Below are positions 1 through 9,653 of a stretch of DNA of 64,000 nucleotides, piece by piece. Made by a program: the position numbers and the translations under genes. Below the pieces are notes generated by a model. That model was not told the DNA's origin. It saw only the letters and a program-made list of their open reading frames with translations, and made no database searches. This DNA comes from Pseudidiomarina indica (GTDB lineage Bacteria; Pseudomonadota; Gammaproteobacteria; Enterobacterales; Alteromonadaceae), in contig NZ_FMXN01000008.1 in the NCBI RefSeq assembly GCF_900104245.1, positions 53,833 through 117,832 on the forward strand. The letters run 5' to 3'. Each line of letters starts with the position of its first letter. The first letter of the stretch is position 1.

Positions 1-477
1 GGTGCTTTGATCATCAGTACGGATAATAATATCAGCAATTTCTTCATAGAGGGGATTGCGTATTGCTGCGAGATTTTCCAATACCGCGCGGGGGTCATCT
101 GCGTCAGCAATTAATGGACGACGCTTATCACGCTGGGTCCGTGCCAACTGCTTTTCGATGGTGGTTTGTAAATACACCACCACGCCCCGTGCAGAGAGAC
201 GATTACGGCTCTCTTTGCTCATGATTGAGCCGCCCCCAGTTGCAAGTACAATACCAGTGTTTTCGGTTAGCTCCTCGATAACCTTTTCTTCGCGTGTGCG
301 AAAACCTTCCTCGCCTTCGAGCTCAAAGACCCAAGCAATATCCGCGCCGGTACGGCGTTCAATTTCTTGGTCAGAGTCAAAAAATTCGAGGTGGAGTTGG
401 CGGGCTAATTGACGCCCGATAGTGCTTTTGCCGGCCCCCATAGGACCTATTAAGAAAATGTTACGTTTTTCAGCCAT
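1..477 (-). CDS. aroK: Shikimate kinase, 3' end outside window
   Basis: Cytoplasmic shikimate kinase phosphorylates shikimate with ATP in the chorismate pathway. The 159 residues present begin [21 protein letters not shown], with the Walker A loop GPMGAGKST at about 10-18. The shikimate-binding [11 protein letters not shown] (D34 region) and the GGG motif (ATGGGSIM) follow, as in the family. Only the last dozen or so residues are missing past the left edge, since the family is about 172 aa. It lies 126 bases downstream of pilQ on the same strand, the usual pilMNOPQ-aroK arrangement of gammaproteobacteria, where aroB normally follows. Confidence 0.96.
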   Translation of the reverse strand, partial: MAEKRNIFLIGPMGAGKSTIGRQLARQLHLEFFDSDQEIERRTGADIAWVFELEGEEGFRTREEKVIEELTENTGIVLATGGGSIMSKESRNRLSARGVVVYLQTTIEKQLARTQRDKRRPLIADADDPRAVLENLAAIRNPLYEEIADIIIRTDDQST

Positions 478-603
478 AATTGATGTGTTACTTCACTTGA
501 TATAACTTGCTGTGCCTCACGAAACTCGGAGTGTCTCAAGACCTTCCTTTACCCAATTAAAAAGATGCGGGATTATCGCAAGACATGCCCCTATTAGCAA
601 GGT

Positions 604-2229
604 TTAAGGGTCGTTGCTTACAATTCTCGGGGTCACGAAGATCAGCAGCTCTCGTTTTTCGGCAACTTTAACGTCATTACGGAATAGCACCCCGACATAA
701 GGAATGTCACCCAGCCCCGGAACCTTGGCAATATCATTCAATATTTGTTGCTGATAAATTCCTCCTAGAACAATGGTTTCCCCATTTTCGACCAATACTT
801 GGGTATTAATTTCTTGGGTGTCGATAGAAACTGCGGGGCCGGTGGGCGTGGTAACCGTTTCACCGCGAGTGTTTTGCGTAATAACTAAGTCGAGAATAAT
901 CCGATTGTCGGGAGTGATTTGTGGCGTTACGGTCAGTCCTAGCACTGCTTTTTTGAATTGGACCGAGGTTGCGCCCAACGAACCACTTTCAACGTAGGGA
1001 ATTTCGGTACCTTGTTCAATGTAAGCTTGCTTCTGATTGGCTGTGGTGATTCTTGGGTTGGCAATAATTTCCCCTTTATTTTCACGTTCGAGAGCACTTA
1101 ATTCTAAACTCAACAACCGATCGTCAATAAAGCGCGCTACTTGTAACCCTAGGGTTGCCGCAGGTGTGGCCACGGGCAAATTCAGTGTGAAGTCTCCACT
1201 CACCCGCCGGGTCGAGTCGCCGTTGGCGTCACTCAGCCCCCATTGAATTCCTAATTCATCACTGATGTTGTCACGTACAGTCACCATGTGGGCTTCAATA
1301 ATCACTTGTTTAATGGGAATGTCGAGTACGGCCACTAACTCTTTTGCGGCAGCCAAATGATGGGGAGTGTCACGGATTAACAAGGTGTTTGTACGCTGAT
1401 CAATCGCGACAGTACCGCGGCTTGACAGCATATCTGAACGTTCAGTTCGTAAAATCTGGGCCAATTCTTCGGCTTTGGCATAGTTGATTTGAATGTAATC
1501 ACTCACCAGTGGGCTCAATTCCAGTTTGTGATGTTGCCGTGCCAGTTCGTCAGCTTCAAGTTGTGCCATTTCCGCTGCGGGCGCAATGACTAGAATGTTG
1601 TGGTCGAGGCGCTTGGCCAGCCCTTGCACCTGCAGAATGGTGTTGAGTGCAAGGTCCCAAGGGACGTCGTCTAAACGTAGCGATATATGTCCTTGCACAC
1701 TGTCACTCGCAACTAAGTTGAGTTGTCGCTCATCAGCGAGTAGCTGAAGGAGTTCCCGAACCGGAATGGTTTGGAAATTAAACGAAACCAGTGACTCAGC
1801 AAGGGTGGGTAACGGGGTTTCCTCAGGGGGCGGTGGGGAGGTTTCGTCAGCAGAAAACTCCATTTGTAGAAGCTCGCCATAGCGCTGGAAGTGGGCCTGA
1901 GTGGCCCGTGTGGTCTGCACACGCAGTAAGGTTCCAGAGTGCTGTTGCTGCCATTCAATATGAGCTAACAGCGGGTGAGAAGGAAGGGTCGAGGAAGGCA
2001 CCGGTAATGCTTCGGTCGATGGTAACAAAAACTCATGCAGTACACTCGCCTGCTGCCCCGGATGAATGTGAAAGCGAATGGGGTGGGCAAAATGTGCTTG
2101 CACGCGGACAATGTGGTCAGGGCTCGGTGCCAAATGATATTGCAGCAGCCGATTGGTGGGCAGCAAAGCGGCATGGCTGGTTGTCATAAATAGCAGCATG
2201 AGGCAGAGATTACACACCAAGGTTTTCAT
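604..2229 (-). CDS. pilQ: Type IV pilus secretin PilQ (short form)
   Basis: Outer-membrane secretin through which the type IV pilus passes. The 541 aa protein has a signal peptide (about 1-20, ending TSHA), one divergent AMIN-like region, a secretin short N-terminal domain at about 148-215 (starting VSFNFQTIPVRELLQLLA) and an N1-type domain at about 240-300. The conserved secretin barrel (about 380-540) contains VPGLGDIPYVGVLFR and ends RELLIFVTPRIV. It is shorter than typical PilQ (about 700 aa), with fewer AMIN modules, closer in size to HofQ-type proteins. Its ATG overlaps the stop of the PilO-PilP gene by one base (TAATG), so the two are translationally coupled. Confidence 0.93.
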   Translation of the reverse strand: MKTLVCNLCLMLLFMTTSHAALLPTNRLLQYHLAPSPDHIVRVQAHFAHPIRFHIHPGQQASVLHEFLLPSTEALPVPSSTLPSHPLLAHIEWQQQHSGTLLRVQTTRATQAHFQRYGELLQMEFSADETSPPPPEETPLPTLAESLVSFNFQTIPVRELLQLLADERQLNLVASDSVQGHISLRLDDVPWDLALNTILQVQGLAKRLDHNILVIAPAAEMAQLEADELARQHHKLELSPLVSDYIQINYAKAEELAQILRTERSDMLSSRGTVAIDQRTNTLLIRDTPHHLAAAKELVAVLDIPIKQVIIEAHMVTVRDNISDELGIQWGLSDANGDSTRRVSGDFTLNLPVATPAATLGLQVARFIDDRLLSLELSALERENKGEIIANPRITTANQKQAYIEQGTEIPYVESGSLGATSVQFKKAVLGLTVTPQITPDNRIILDLVITQNTRGETVTTPTGPAVSIDTQEINTQVLVENGETIVLGGIYQQQILNDIAKVPGLGDIPYVGVLFRNDVKVAEKRELLIFVTPRIVSNDP

Positions 2230-3113
2230 TAAGTTTTTTCTCCAGTGATGGGCGTCAGTGGTAGGTGAAGCTCACGACTGCTCCAACAGTTGGGGGTGGT
2301 TTCAATCCATTCACGTAAGCGCAATTCTTGGGCGGTAATACGAACCACTTCGGCATGCGCAACGAATTGCCCTCGCTGCAGGGTGAATAATTGCCCGTGT
2401 GTTGTGGTCACCACGGCGGTTGGTGGCTCCTGGTGAGATTGCCAGTGGCCGACAAATTGAATGGGCCAAGGTGCCAACGATGATGCCAATGCTGGCAGGG
2501 AAGGAAAATTTGGTTCTTGGCACGGCGTGGACGGCAATGAGGCTGCCAGCGAGGAGAGCTCTCGAAAGGGATCGGCATTGGCTGCGATGGTCGGTATTAC
2601 AAAGGGGGAATCCAACGCGTGCTGAGTCGCTTCAAAGTGAGCGATCAGGCGCAATTGCAATTGGTTTTCTCGTGCAGAAATTTGCAGCGAAGTCAGTCGC
2701 ATGGCAGGCAGTCGCTCCGCAAGTTCGGTGGTGAATTGTTGCAACGACAGATAGCTTCCCTCCAGTTCCAATCGTACTGTTCGTTGATTTGCCGGTGCCG
2801 GTAACCATTCAAATTGCCGCAAGATGACGGCGGGAGCAACCGCTAACTCACTGACGGTATCAACAATGAATTCAGTGGTGGGTAGGGTGAACGTTGTCTG
2901 TGGTTGGGGCGGCTGTTCCGTTAGCAATGCCGGCGTGGGTGTCACGGTTGTTATGCGGGTCGTTCCCTGCCAATACACAGTGGCCCCCAGTACCGTCACG
3001 GTTAGCATGAGGTAAACCAAGAGACGCCATGGCCACGGCCACCACGGGAAATCGCGTACATCAAGCTGGGTGATGGAGGTCATGGGGGAGGAATCCATGG
3101 CTAATTGTTGCAT
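2229..3113 (-). CDS. Fused PilO-PilP-like pilus assembly protein
   Basis: The 294 aa protein occupies the place of both pilO and pilP. After a short cytoplasmic tail there is one membrane segment (about 30-47), then a PilO-like periplasmic ferredoxin-fold stretch with VRLELEGSYLSLQQFTTELA at about 113-135. A linker with DPFRELSS and a PilP-like C-terminal beta region (about 205-290, PIQFVGHWQ ... LREWIETTP) follow. PilP is normally a separate lipoprotein; here no lipobox precedes the PilP-like part, so it would be tethered by the PilO transmembrane helix. The start is uncertain: ATGs at 3113, 3098 and 3080 are in frame and none has a good ribosome site. The first overlaps pilN by 53 bases, the last by 20. 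The PilP assignment rests on position and weak motif resemblance. Confidence 0.75.
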   Translation of the reverse strand: MQQLAMDSSPMTSITQLDVRDFPWWPWPWRLLVYLMLTVTVLGATVYWQGTTRITTVTPTPALLTEQPPQPQTTFTLPTTEFIVDTVSELAVAPAVILRQFEWLPAPANQRTVRLELEGSYLSLQQFTTELAERLPAMRLTSLQISARENQLQLRLIAHFEATQHALDSPFVIPTIAANADPFRELSSLAASLPSTPCQEPNFPSLPALASSLAPWPIQFVGHWQSHQEPPTAVVTTTHGQLFTLQRGQFVAHAEVVRITAQELRLREWIETTPNCWSSRELHLPLTPITGEKT

Positions 3114-3555
3114 GTACGGTGAAGGTGTACGGGGTAATTGCGGTTGCGGTGGTGTGGGTTAACTGGTGTAGCTGGGCCTGCTCTATCCACGGAACCGTTT
3201 GCAGCTGTTGCAGAAAATTCACTACCGACTGGTGGCTGTTGGCGACCCCGTCAATGGTTAATTGCGGATGTTGATAATCGATATGATTCAGTTGGGTGTG
3301 AGTGCCTACCAACTCCGGCAGCATTTGTAATAAAGCCACAGCATACGTAGGGGATGGTGTAGCGAGTGACACTGTTGCAGCGGGCTCCATGGACACTGGG
3401 TGAGGCTGGGCAAAAGCGACATGCCACCCCTGCACAATGACCAAATAGCTGAGCATCAGTGCCCCCCCAATTGCAGCTGCGGCATGAACCAAGCACTGCC
3501 GATATGCTTGCCGCCGTTGTTGAGCTCGCCATGGCAGTAAGTTAATGGGTCGCAT
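3061..3555 (-). CDS. pilN: Pilus assembly protein PilN
   Basis: Inner-membrane protein of the PilMNO alignment complex. It begins with the family signature MRPINLLPWRAQQRRQ, whose INLLPWR segment binds the groove of PilM in the cytoplasm. One transmembrane helix (about 24-46) and a periplasmic domain of about 115 residues (LTIDGVANSHQSVVNFLQQL) follow. It is 164 aa, slightly short for PilN. Its start overlaps the end of pilM by 14 bases and its end overlaps the following PilO-PilP gene, giving a tight operon. Confidence 0.9.
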   Translation of the reverse strand: MRPINLLPWRAQQRRQAYRQCLVHAAAAIGGALMLSYLVIVQGWHVAFAQPHPVSMEPAATVSLATPSPTYAVALLQMLPELVGTHTQLNHIDYQHPQLTIDGVANSHQSVVNFLQQLQTVPWIEQAQLHQLTHTTATAITPYTFTVHATISHGFLPHDLHHPA

Positions 3556-4465
3556 CAGCTAGCTCCCGAATGGCCAAGCCGAAGGCCTCAACAAAGTCAG
3601 CGCCTTGGGGAACGAAAGGTTGCAGTGCTGGCGCTATCGGTAGCAGTTGCAATGGGTTCACCGCATAGTATTCCTTGGCGCCAAATACCGACTGGAGCGC
3701 CTCTTTTGATGCGCCACGCTGAATGACCAAGACGCCGCCATCATCGGCTTGAGCAATGCTTTGCAGCAGGCCCGCTGGGAATTCGCTGGTTGCTGCATGA
3801 TGCTGGTGTTGGCCGCTATCGAGTAGGGTTTTACCTTGAATGCGCCACCAACGTAGGGTGGCGGGAGTCGCGTCAAGAATCAGCAGTTGCGGCATTGAAT
3901 GTTGCCATTGGGGTTGTATTCTGGGTGCGAGGAACGCGCAAGCGCGAATCATCGCATGTTGGTCAAGCTCGATGGCATGCAGTCGATAACCTGCTTGCGT
4001 TAACCCCTGCAGGCGAGGTTCAACCACTGCGGCGGGTGCCGCGGTTAATTCGGCCCAGTGCGGTTGAGAGCTTCCTAATGGGGGCTGAATGGGCTGAAAA
4101 TCAAGATAAAAGTCGCCCAGTGGGGCCCCTAGTAATATAGGGGCGTCACGTTCGAGCTGAGCCATAATACCGTCATCATCGGCGGGTGTTAAACAAGCGA
4201 AACGCTTGTGCTGTACCGTGGTGGAAGCAAGGGCTAATGTCGCATGGTAGCGGCCCCGAGGGCGCTGTAGCCGCCGCACTGTTGTACTGAATTGTGAGGC
4301 ATGAAGAATATCGCCCTGCCATAATGAGGAGGGAAGCTCACAGGCTGCCGCCCCAACAATTCGAAGGCCTGCGGCAGCGTGAATGCATGCCACCCAACAA
4401 AACTGGGTGGGACTGATGGTAATTCCCACCCCCATTGGTCGGCGTCGTGTGAGCAAGCGTTCCAT
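3542..4465 (-). CDS. pilM: Pilus assembly protein PilM (divergent, HofM-like)
   Basis: PilM is a cytoplasmic actin-like ATPase that recruits PilN and the rest of the inner-membrane pilus platform. This 307 aa protein is first in the operon, shorter than typical PilM (about 350 aa), and its first phosphate loop (MGVGITISPTQFCW) departs from the usual GIDIGSSSVK form, so nucleotide binding may be altered. Identification rests mainly on position before pilN, overall length and weak resemblance to HofM/PilM. A strong ribosome site (GGAGAGGAAAG) sits just before the ATG. It is divergent from mrcA across 175 bases. Confidence 0.82.
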   Translation of the reverse strand: MERLLTRRRPMGVGITISPTQFCWVACIHAAAGLRIVGAAACELPSSLWQGDILHASQFSTTVRRLQRPRGRYHATLALASTTVQHKRFACLTPADDDGIMAQLERDAPILLGAPLGDFYLDFQPIQPPLGSSQPHWAELTAAPAAVVEPRLQGLTQAGYRLHAIELDQHAMIRACAFLAPRIQPQWQHSMPQLLILDATPATLRWWRIQGKTLLDSGQHQHHAATSEFPAGLLQSIAQADDGGVLVIQRGASKEALQSVFGAKEYYAVNPLQLLPIAPALQPFVPQGADFVEAFGLAIRELADATH

Positions 4466-4550
4466 GCTGCTTTCCTCTCCTTTCCTGGTGAATGGCCTTG
4501 GCTAATAAGTAAGCATTATGCAAAGCCCCTGGCTGAGCTTGAAATAAACG

Positions 4551-4568
4551 TTACGTTTCCGAACGTAA
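4551..4568. promoter_or_regulatory. Perfect inverted repeat in pilM-mrcA intergenic region
   Basis: TTACGTT, a 4-base spacer (TCCG) and AACGTAA form a perfect 7-bp dyad. It directly precedes and partly overlaps a good -10 hexamer region (TATAAT at 4574-4579), in the position of the -35 and spacer of a plus-strand promoter for mrcA. An operator for an unidentified regulator is likely; the protein is not known. Confidence 0.5.
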
Positions 4569-4573
4569 GTTTC

Positions 4574-4579
4574 TATAAT
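4574..4579 (+). promoter_or_regulatory. Probable -10 element of the mrcA promoter
   Basis: A perfect TATAAT lies 61 bases before the mrcA start. The hexamer 17 bases upstream (TTACGT at 4551) is a poor -35 and coincides with the inverted repeat, which fits a promoter that needs or is blocked by a bound factor. Confidence 0.5.
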
Positions 4580-4640
4580 AAGTTTCATTCGTGTGCAAAT
4601 TGGCTATTTGAACAAGACGGATTAAGAAAGGGGATTTTCG

Positions 4641-7103
4641 TTGAAAATTTTAAAGTGGGTGCTAGGTGTTACTGTCGCCTTGTTGGTGGTTGGTTCAGTG
4701 ACAGTTGTAGGGCTCTATTACTACTGGAAGGACGACTTACCGAGCGTTGCGGAGCTACGCGAAGTACGTTTGCAGACACCGATGCAGGTATATTCGGCGG
4801 ATGGTGAGTTGATTGCACAGTTTGGTGAAATTCGGCGAATACCGCTTAAATTAGAAGAGATTCCGCAGCCGCTTATCAACGCTTTCTTAGCAACCGAAGA
4901 TCAACGTTTTTATCATCATTTTGGCATTGATCCGATTGGGGTCGGCCGTGCCTTTTTCTTATTAATTGCCACCGGTGAAATCCAAGGGGGCGGGAGTACA
5001 ATTACCCAGCAGCTGGCGCGGAACGTTTACCTGAGCTTTGAGCAAACTTGGACACGTAAAATCAAAGAAGCCTTTATTGCGCTGCGAATGGAACGAGAGT
5101 TGACCAAGGATGAAATTCTAGAGCTTTACTTGAATAAAATTGCCTTTGGCCAACGGGCGCACGGTGTGGGTGCTGCCGCTCAAGTGTACTACGGTAAGGA
5201 TATCCAGGACTTAAGCTTGGCGCAGATGGCGATGATTGCAGGATTACCCAAAGCGCCATCGACCATGAACCCAATCACCAACCCAGAACGTGCTCGGGAA
5301 CGTCGGGCGGTGGTGTTAGGCCGGATGTTCGCTGAAAATGTGATTAACGAGCGCGAATATCGTGATGCCTTAGCGGAGCCAATTGAAACTCGCCTGCATG
5401 GTGCTGAAGTAACCATGCAAGCGCCTTATTTGGCAGAAATGGTACGGGCCGAAGTGGTGGCCCGTTATGGTGAAGACTTCGCTTACAACTCTGGCTTGAA
5501 AGTGTACACCACGGTGAGCGGAAAACAGCAACGCGCGGCGCAGAAAGCGGTTCAAGAAAACTTGCATCAATATGATGAGCGCCACGGTTACCGAGGTGCA
5601 GAGGCCGTGCTGTGGCAACCTAATGAAACCCCTTGGCCCATGGACCAAATCATTGATTATCTTGGTCAACAAAGCAGTATTGGCATGACGGTCCCGGCAG
5701 TGGTGATGCGTGTTACCGAACAGACCGCGGTGGTATTAACTGCCAGTGGCCAACCTCATGAAATACCATGGGAAGGCTTAGCTTGGGCGCGGGCGTACAT
5801 GCATGCCGATCGGCAAGGTCCGGCACCAAAAGTGGCGGGTGATGTGGTGCAAGCGGGGCAACTGGTGCGTATTCGCACAACCGAGAATGGGCTGCGGTTA
5901 GCACAGATTCCAGAACCCAGTGCGGCGGTCATTGCCTTGCGTCCACACGATGGCAGCATGGCGGCTGTAGTGGGGGGTTATAGCTTTGCGATTAGCCAAT
6001 ATAACCGTGCAATTCAGGCGAAACGTCAATCGGGTTCAAATATTAAGCCATTTATTTATTCTGCCGCTTTAGAGAATGGTTTCACCTTGGCAACCTTGGT
6101 GAATGATGCCCCGATTAACCAATGGAACCCTGGCAGTGGTATTGCTTGGCGCCCGCGAAACTCCCCAGATGTGTATGAAGGGCCCATTCGAGTACGCCAA
6201 GGACTGGCCAAATCGAAAAACGTTGTGTCGGTACGATTGTTGCGTGCCATTGGCATTGATACCACCGTTGATTACTTAACTCGGTTCGGTTTTAACATCG
6301 ATGAGTTACCCCGTAATGAGTCATTATCGTTAGGGTCCGCCTCCATGACGCCGCTGGAAGTTGCGCGTGGTTATGCCGTGTTTGCAAACGGTGGCTATTT
6401 GATTGACCCGTACTTTATTGATCGCGTGGTTGATGACAATGACCAAGTGATTTATCAAGCCCAGCCTGCTGTCGCTTGTGTGCCTTGTGAAGATGGGACA
6501 CGCGAAGTGGTGCAGGCACCGCAAGTGATTACGGAGCAAAATGCGTACCTGATCACTGAAGCGTTGAATTCAGCCGTGTGGGGCGGTGGCAGTTGGCAGC
6601 ACCGTACGGGGTGGAACGGGACTGCTTGGCGTATTCAACGTTCCAAGCAGATTATTGATTTGGCGGGGCGTAATATTGTTGGCAAAACCGGAACCACCAA
6701 TGACATCAAAGATGCTTGGTTCTCGGGGTATGTCAGCGGGTTGGTGAGTACTACCTGGATTGGTTTCGATAACTTGGAGCGCGCTTTGGGCAGCACCACG
6801 TTCAATGAAAATCTGCCGCGTGAAGAGCAGCCCATTACGGGTGCTGAAGGTGGCGCTAAAACGGCGCTGCCAATGTGGATAGATTTTATGGCGGTGGCAC
6901 TTGAAGAAGCAACGATTGAGCCTTTTCAAGTACCCCCGGGGTTAGTGATGGCACGGATTGATTTGGAAACCGGTAAGCTAAGCCGTAACAATGATCACAC
7001 GTCACGGTTTGAATACTTCTTGCCGGGGACAGCGCCAACAGAATACGTTGACTCCAAGCCATCTAATCGCAATATCTTTAGCGACGACGATTCAATCTTC
7101 TAA
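4641..7103 (+). CDS. mrcA: Penicillin-binding protein 1A
   Basis: Bifunctional peptidoglycan glycosyltransferase and DD-transpeptidase anchored in the inner membrane. The 820 aa protein has an N-terminal transmembrane helix (about 5-27) and a GT51 domain with catalytic E86 in ATEDQRFYHH and GGSTITQQLARN. The OB-like linker precedes a transpeptidase domain with S466-N-I-K469, SKN and K682-T-G-T-T. The start is TTG, chosen because it follows a strong AAAGGGGA ribosome site by 6 bases and gives the expected MKILKWV membrane-anchor start. It is divergent from the pil operon, a conserved neighbourhood. The 3' end overlaps the convergent metL stop by 4 bases. Confidence 0.96.
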   Translation: MKILKWVLGVTVALLVVGSVTVVGLYYYWKDDLPSVAELREVRLQTPMQVYSADGELIAQFGEIRRIPLKLEEIPQPLINAFLATEDQRFYHHFGIDPIGVGRAFFLLIATGEIQGGGSTITQQLARNVYLSFEQTWTRKIKEAFIALRMERELTKDEILELYLNKIAFGQRAHGVGAAAQVYYGKDIQDLSLAQMAMIAGLPKAPSTMNPITNPERARERRAVVLGRMFAENVINEREYRDALAEPIETRLHGAEVTMQAPYLAEMVRAEVVARYGEDFAYNSGLKVYTTVSGKQQRAAQKAVQENLHQYDERHGYRGAEAVLWQPNETPWPMDQIIDYLGQQSSIGMTVPAVVMRVTEQTAVVLTASGQPHEIPWEGLAWARAYMHADRQGPAPKVAGDVVQAGQLVRIRTTENGLRLAQIPEPSAAVIALRPHDGSMAAVVGGYSFAISQYNRAIQAKRQSGSNIKPFIYSAALENGFTLATLVNDAPINQWNPGSGIAWRPRNSPDVYEGPIRVRQGLAKSKNVVSVRLLRAIGIDTTVDYLTRFGFNIDELPRNESLSLGSASMTPLEVARGYAVFANGGYLIDPYFIDRVVDDNDQVIYQAQPAVACVPCEDGTREVVQAPQVITEQNAYLITEALNSAVWGGGSWQHRTGWNGTAWRIQRSKQIIDLAGRNIVGKTGTTNDIKDAWFSGYVSGLVSTTWIGFDNLERALGSTTFNENLPREEQPITGAEGGAKTALPMWIDFMAVALEEATIEPFQVPPGLVMARIDLETGKLSRNNDHTSRFEYFLPGTAPTEYVDSKPSNRNIFSDDDSIF

Positions 7104-9550
7104 CCTTTGTGCCGGTTGCTGAGGTGACTCAGCAACTGGTTCAAGTCCGATTGAACACCACCTGCGGTAACTTCCTTGCCAGCACCAGGGCCACTAATGA
7201 CCAGTGGCATTTCATGATACCAATCGGTGTAAATCACGAAAATGTTTTCCCCTGGAATCAGATTCGCCAACATGTCGCCAGCCGGAATAAATTCAATCCC
7301 AACACGGGCTTCTACACTGTCATCGGGTTGCACCGCAAAGCTAGCCAATAAGCGAGGTACTTTGCCTTGCTGTTGTGCTTCCAGATAAAGTTGCTGCATT
7401 GGTTCATCCAGTTCCGGCAAGCGTTGCATGAATTCCTCGTAAGAAATTCCGCGCAATTGTTCCGGCAGCAGGCTTTCGACCTGAATATCTTGCCAATCCA
7501 GCGTGAGGCCGATTTCTCGGGCAAGAATCAGCAGTTTGCGAATAATATCCTGACCGGTTAAATCCGCCCGTGGATCAGGTTCGGTTAAGCCCCGTTGTTT
7601 GGCTTCACGGACCAAATCACTGAACTTCACCTCTTCGTTAAAGTTCTCAAACAACCAACTCATGGTGCCTGAAAAAATTCCCGAAATACTGCGAATGGTG
7701 TCACCGGAATTAATAAGGTCGTTAATGGTGTAATTTAACGGTAAGCCCGCGCCAACGGTGGTGTTGTAATACCACTCCCGCTCGTATTCGCGCTGAATCG
7801 TCCGAATTTCGTGGTACTGAGACTCCCGTGACGCCCCAGCGCGCTTATTGGCGCTAATAATATGCACGCCGTTCGCAAAGAAGCTGGGGTACAGTTGGGC
7901 GACTTCTGCGGAGTCGGTGAGATCCAGCATAACCAGCTCGTCACACCCAGCATTTGGCAACTCAGGAATGAGTTGACTGAGTTCATAAGGGCGAGCAAAG
8001 GTATCAAAGCTTGCCTCCCAGTCATCCAATTCTAAACCGTGATAATCCAACCACATGCGCGTGGAGTTTAAAATGCCGAGAATGCGCACGTCCATTTGTT
8101 CGTTAATACGCTCTTGCAAGCGACGATACAAGGCCAGCCAAGCACTCCCAATGTTGCCACGGCCAACCACCAATACGCCTAAGCTGCGACGATAATTAAA
8201 CAGCTGACTATGGAGTCGGTTCAGTAAACGGTTGTCGAGCTTTTGCTCAAGAATCGCAATCACTGCGTTGTTATCGGGTGAAAACGCCAAACGACGCAGG
8301 TTCTGTGCGCTTAATTCTGTTTTAAAGGTGCTGTATTGGGTGGTTTCTTGAATTCGATTCCCCACCAAGGCAATCATGGAATAGCCTTGCATTTGCACGA
8401 CTTGATCGGTTTTATCGACCTGCTCCAACCAGCGCTCCAAATACTCCAAATGGTTTTGGTGGTAGGCGTAGTAAGCGTGGTGTTGAGCAATTTCGTTCCA
8501 ACTGATAAGTGGCACCAGTTCGAGCTCTTCAAACTGCTGCACTAGCTGGGCATCACTTAAATTAATGCGGAACAACACCACATCTGCGAGTGAAGTAAGC
8601 ACCTTGCCTTTGGGCTCGGTGTCATCGTATTGACCAATGCGCGTTTGCTGATTTTCCACTTTCAGGCTGGAGCGCACCGCAATGACCATGCGTTCGCGAT
8701 TCACCGGCTGGAAGGTCCGGGGGTGTAGTACTGGGCTGCCTAAGCGGGCCAATTCTTCGGCCTCATGCCAATCGAGCAGCGGCAAGCTGACCACTCGCTC
8801 AACTTTGCGTGGGTCGGCAGAATACACACCGGCAACATCTTTCCAGATTGTCACTTGCTTGGCATCAACTAAGCTGCCGATCAACGTGGCGGAGTAGTCA
8901 CTTCCGTTACGGCCTAAAATCAATGAGCGTCCGGTTGGGTCGGAGCAAATAAAGCCGGTGACAATAAAGCGGGTACCAGGATGAGGGGCAATCCGGTTTA
9001 ATAAACCAGCCCGCGATACCGGCACTCGAATATGGGGTTCTGGGGCATCATCGGCAATCAGAAAATCGCGCGCATCAATGGCAGCTGCTTGAATCCCTTG
9101 TTGTTGCAACAAGGCGGCCAATAAACGCGCACTCCACAGCTCGCCATAAGAAAGCAGCTCAGGGCGGTGAGTAATGACTTCGTCCCCGCGTAACCAACCC
9201 CACCACCGCGCAAAATCGTGCGACGATTGCGCTAATAGTTGCTCTTGCAGATCACCGTTTAGTAGTTCGGTAATAAGACCCTGTTGGTACTTTTGTAACT
9301 GTCGGAGCAGCACTTCAGCAATGCCGAGATCATCCGCTTGCGCATCGATGATGGCTAGAATCCGGTTGGTGGTATCGCCGGCAGCAGACACCACGACTAA
9401 ATCGCTGGCGCCGGCATATTCCGTCACGATACGTGCAACACGGCGGTAGCAGTACGCATCAGCCAAGCTGCTGCCACCAAATTTATGAACTTGCACCGTA
9501 TCGGCAACTGCTTGAATTTGTTCGGGGGTGACTTGAACCTCAACCGTCAT
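7100..9550 (-). CDS. metL: Bifunctional aspartokinase II/homoserine dehydrogenase II
   Basis: Catalyses the first and third steps from aspartate to homoserine, feeding methionine synthesis. The 816 aa protein has an aspartokinase domain opening with KFGGSSLADA (about 18-28), a central ACT-like region at about 310-460 and a homoserine dehydrogenase domain starting at the nucleotide loop VVGRGNIGSAW (about 467-477). The latter carries NKRAGA and the substrate-binding NTTVGAGLPLN. The length matches MetL (about 810 aa). Assignment to MetL rather than ThrA rests on the divergent metJ and the met boxes between them; ThrA-type threonine control cannot be excluded from sequence alone. Confidence 0.93.
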   Translation of the reverse strand: MTVEVQVTPEQIQAVADTVQVHKFGGSSLADAYCYRRVARIVTEYAGASDLVVVSAAGDTTNRILAIIDAQADDLGIAEVLLRQLQKYQQGLITELLNGDLQEQLLAQSSHDFARWWGWLRGDEVITHRPELLSYGELWSARLLAALLQQQGIQAAAIDARDFLIADDAPEPHIRVPVSRAGLLNRIAPHPGTRFIVTGFICSDPTGRSLILGRNGSDYSATLIGSLVDAKQVTIWKDVAGVYSADPRKVERVVSLPLLDWHEAEELARLGSPVLHPRTFQPVNRERMVIAVRSSLKVENQQTRIGQYDDTEPKGKVLTSLADVVLFRINLSDAQLVQQFEELELVPLISWNEIAQHHAYYAYHQNHLEYLERWLEQVDKTDQVVQMQGYSMIALVGNRIQETTQYSTFKTELSAQNLRRLAFSPDNNAVIAILEQKLDNRLLNRLHSQLFNYRRSLGVLVVGRGNIGSAWLALYRRLQERINEQMDVRILGILNSTRMWLDYHGLELDDWEASFDTFARPYELSQLIPELPNAGCDELVMLDLTDSAEVAQLYPSFFANGVHIISANKRAGASRESQYHEIRTIQREYEREWYYNTTVGAGLPLNYTINDLINSGDTIRSISGIFSGTMSWLFENFNEEVKFSDLVREAKQRGLTEPDPRADLTGQDIIRKLLILAREIGLTLDWQDIQVESLLPEQLRGISYEEFMQRLPELDEPMQQLYLEAQQQGKVPRLLASFAVQPDDSVEARVGIEFIPAGDMLANLIPGENIFVIYTDWYHEMPLVISGPGAGKEVTAGGVQSDLNQLLSHLSNRHKG

Positions 9551-9653
9551 GATGCGTCTGCGTTCTCCTGCGAGATGATTCGGTAAAATAGGGTTGATTA
9601 TACGGTGCCTTAATAGCGTGTTAAAGCTTCATAAAGCAAAGGTTAGCATAAAA

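Noticed and set aside
56..412. 118-codon open frame on the plus strand
   Set aside because: Antisense to aroK, which shows all kinase motifs.
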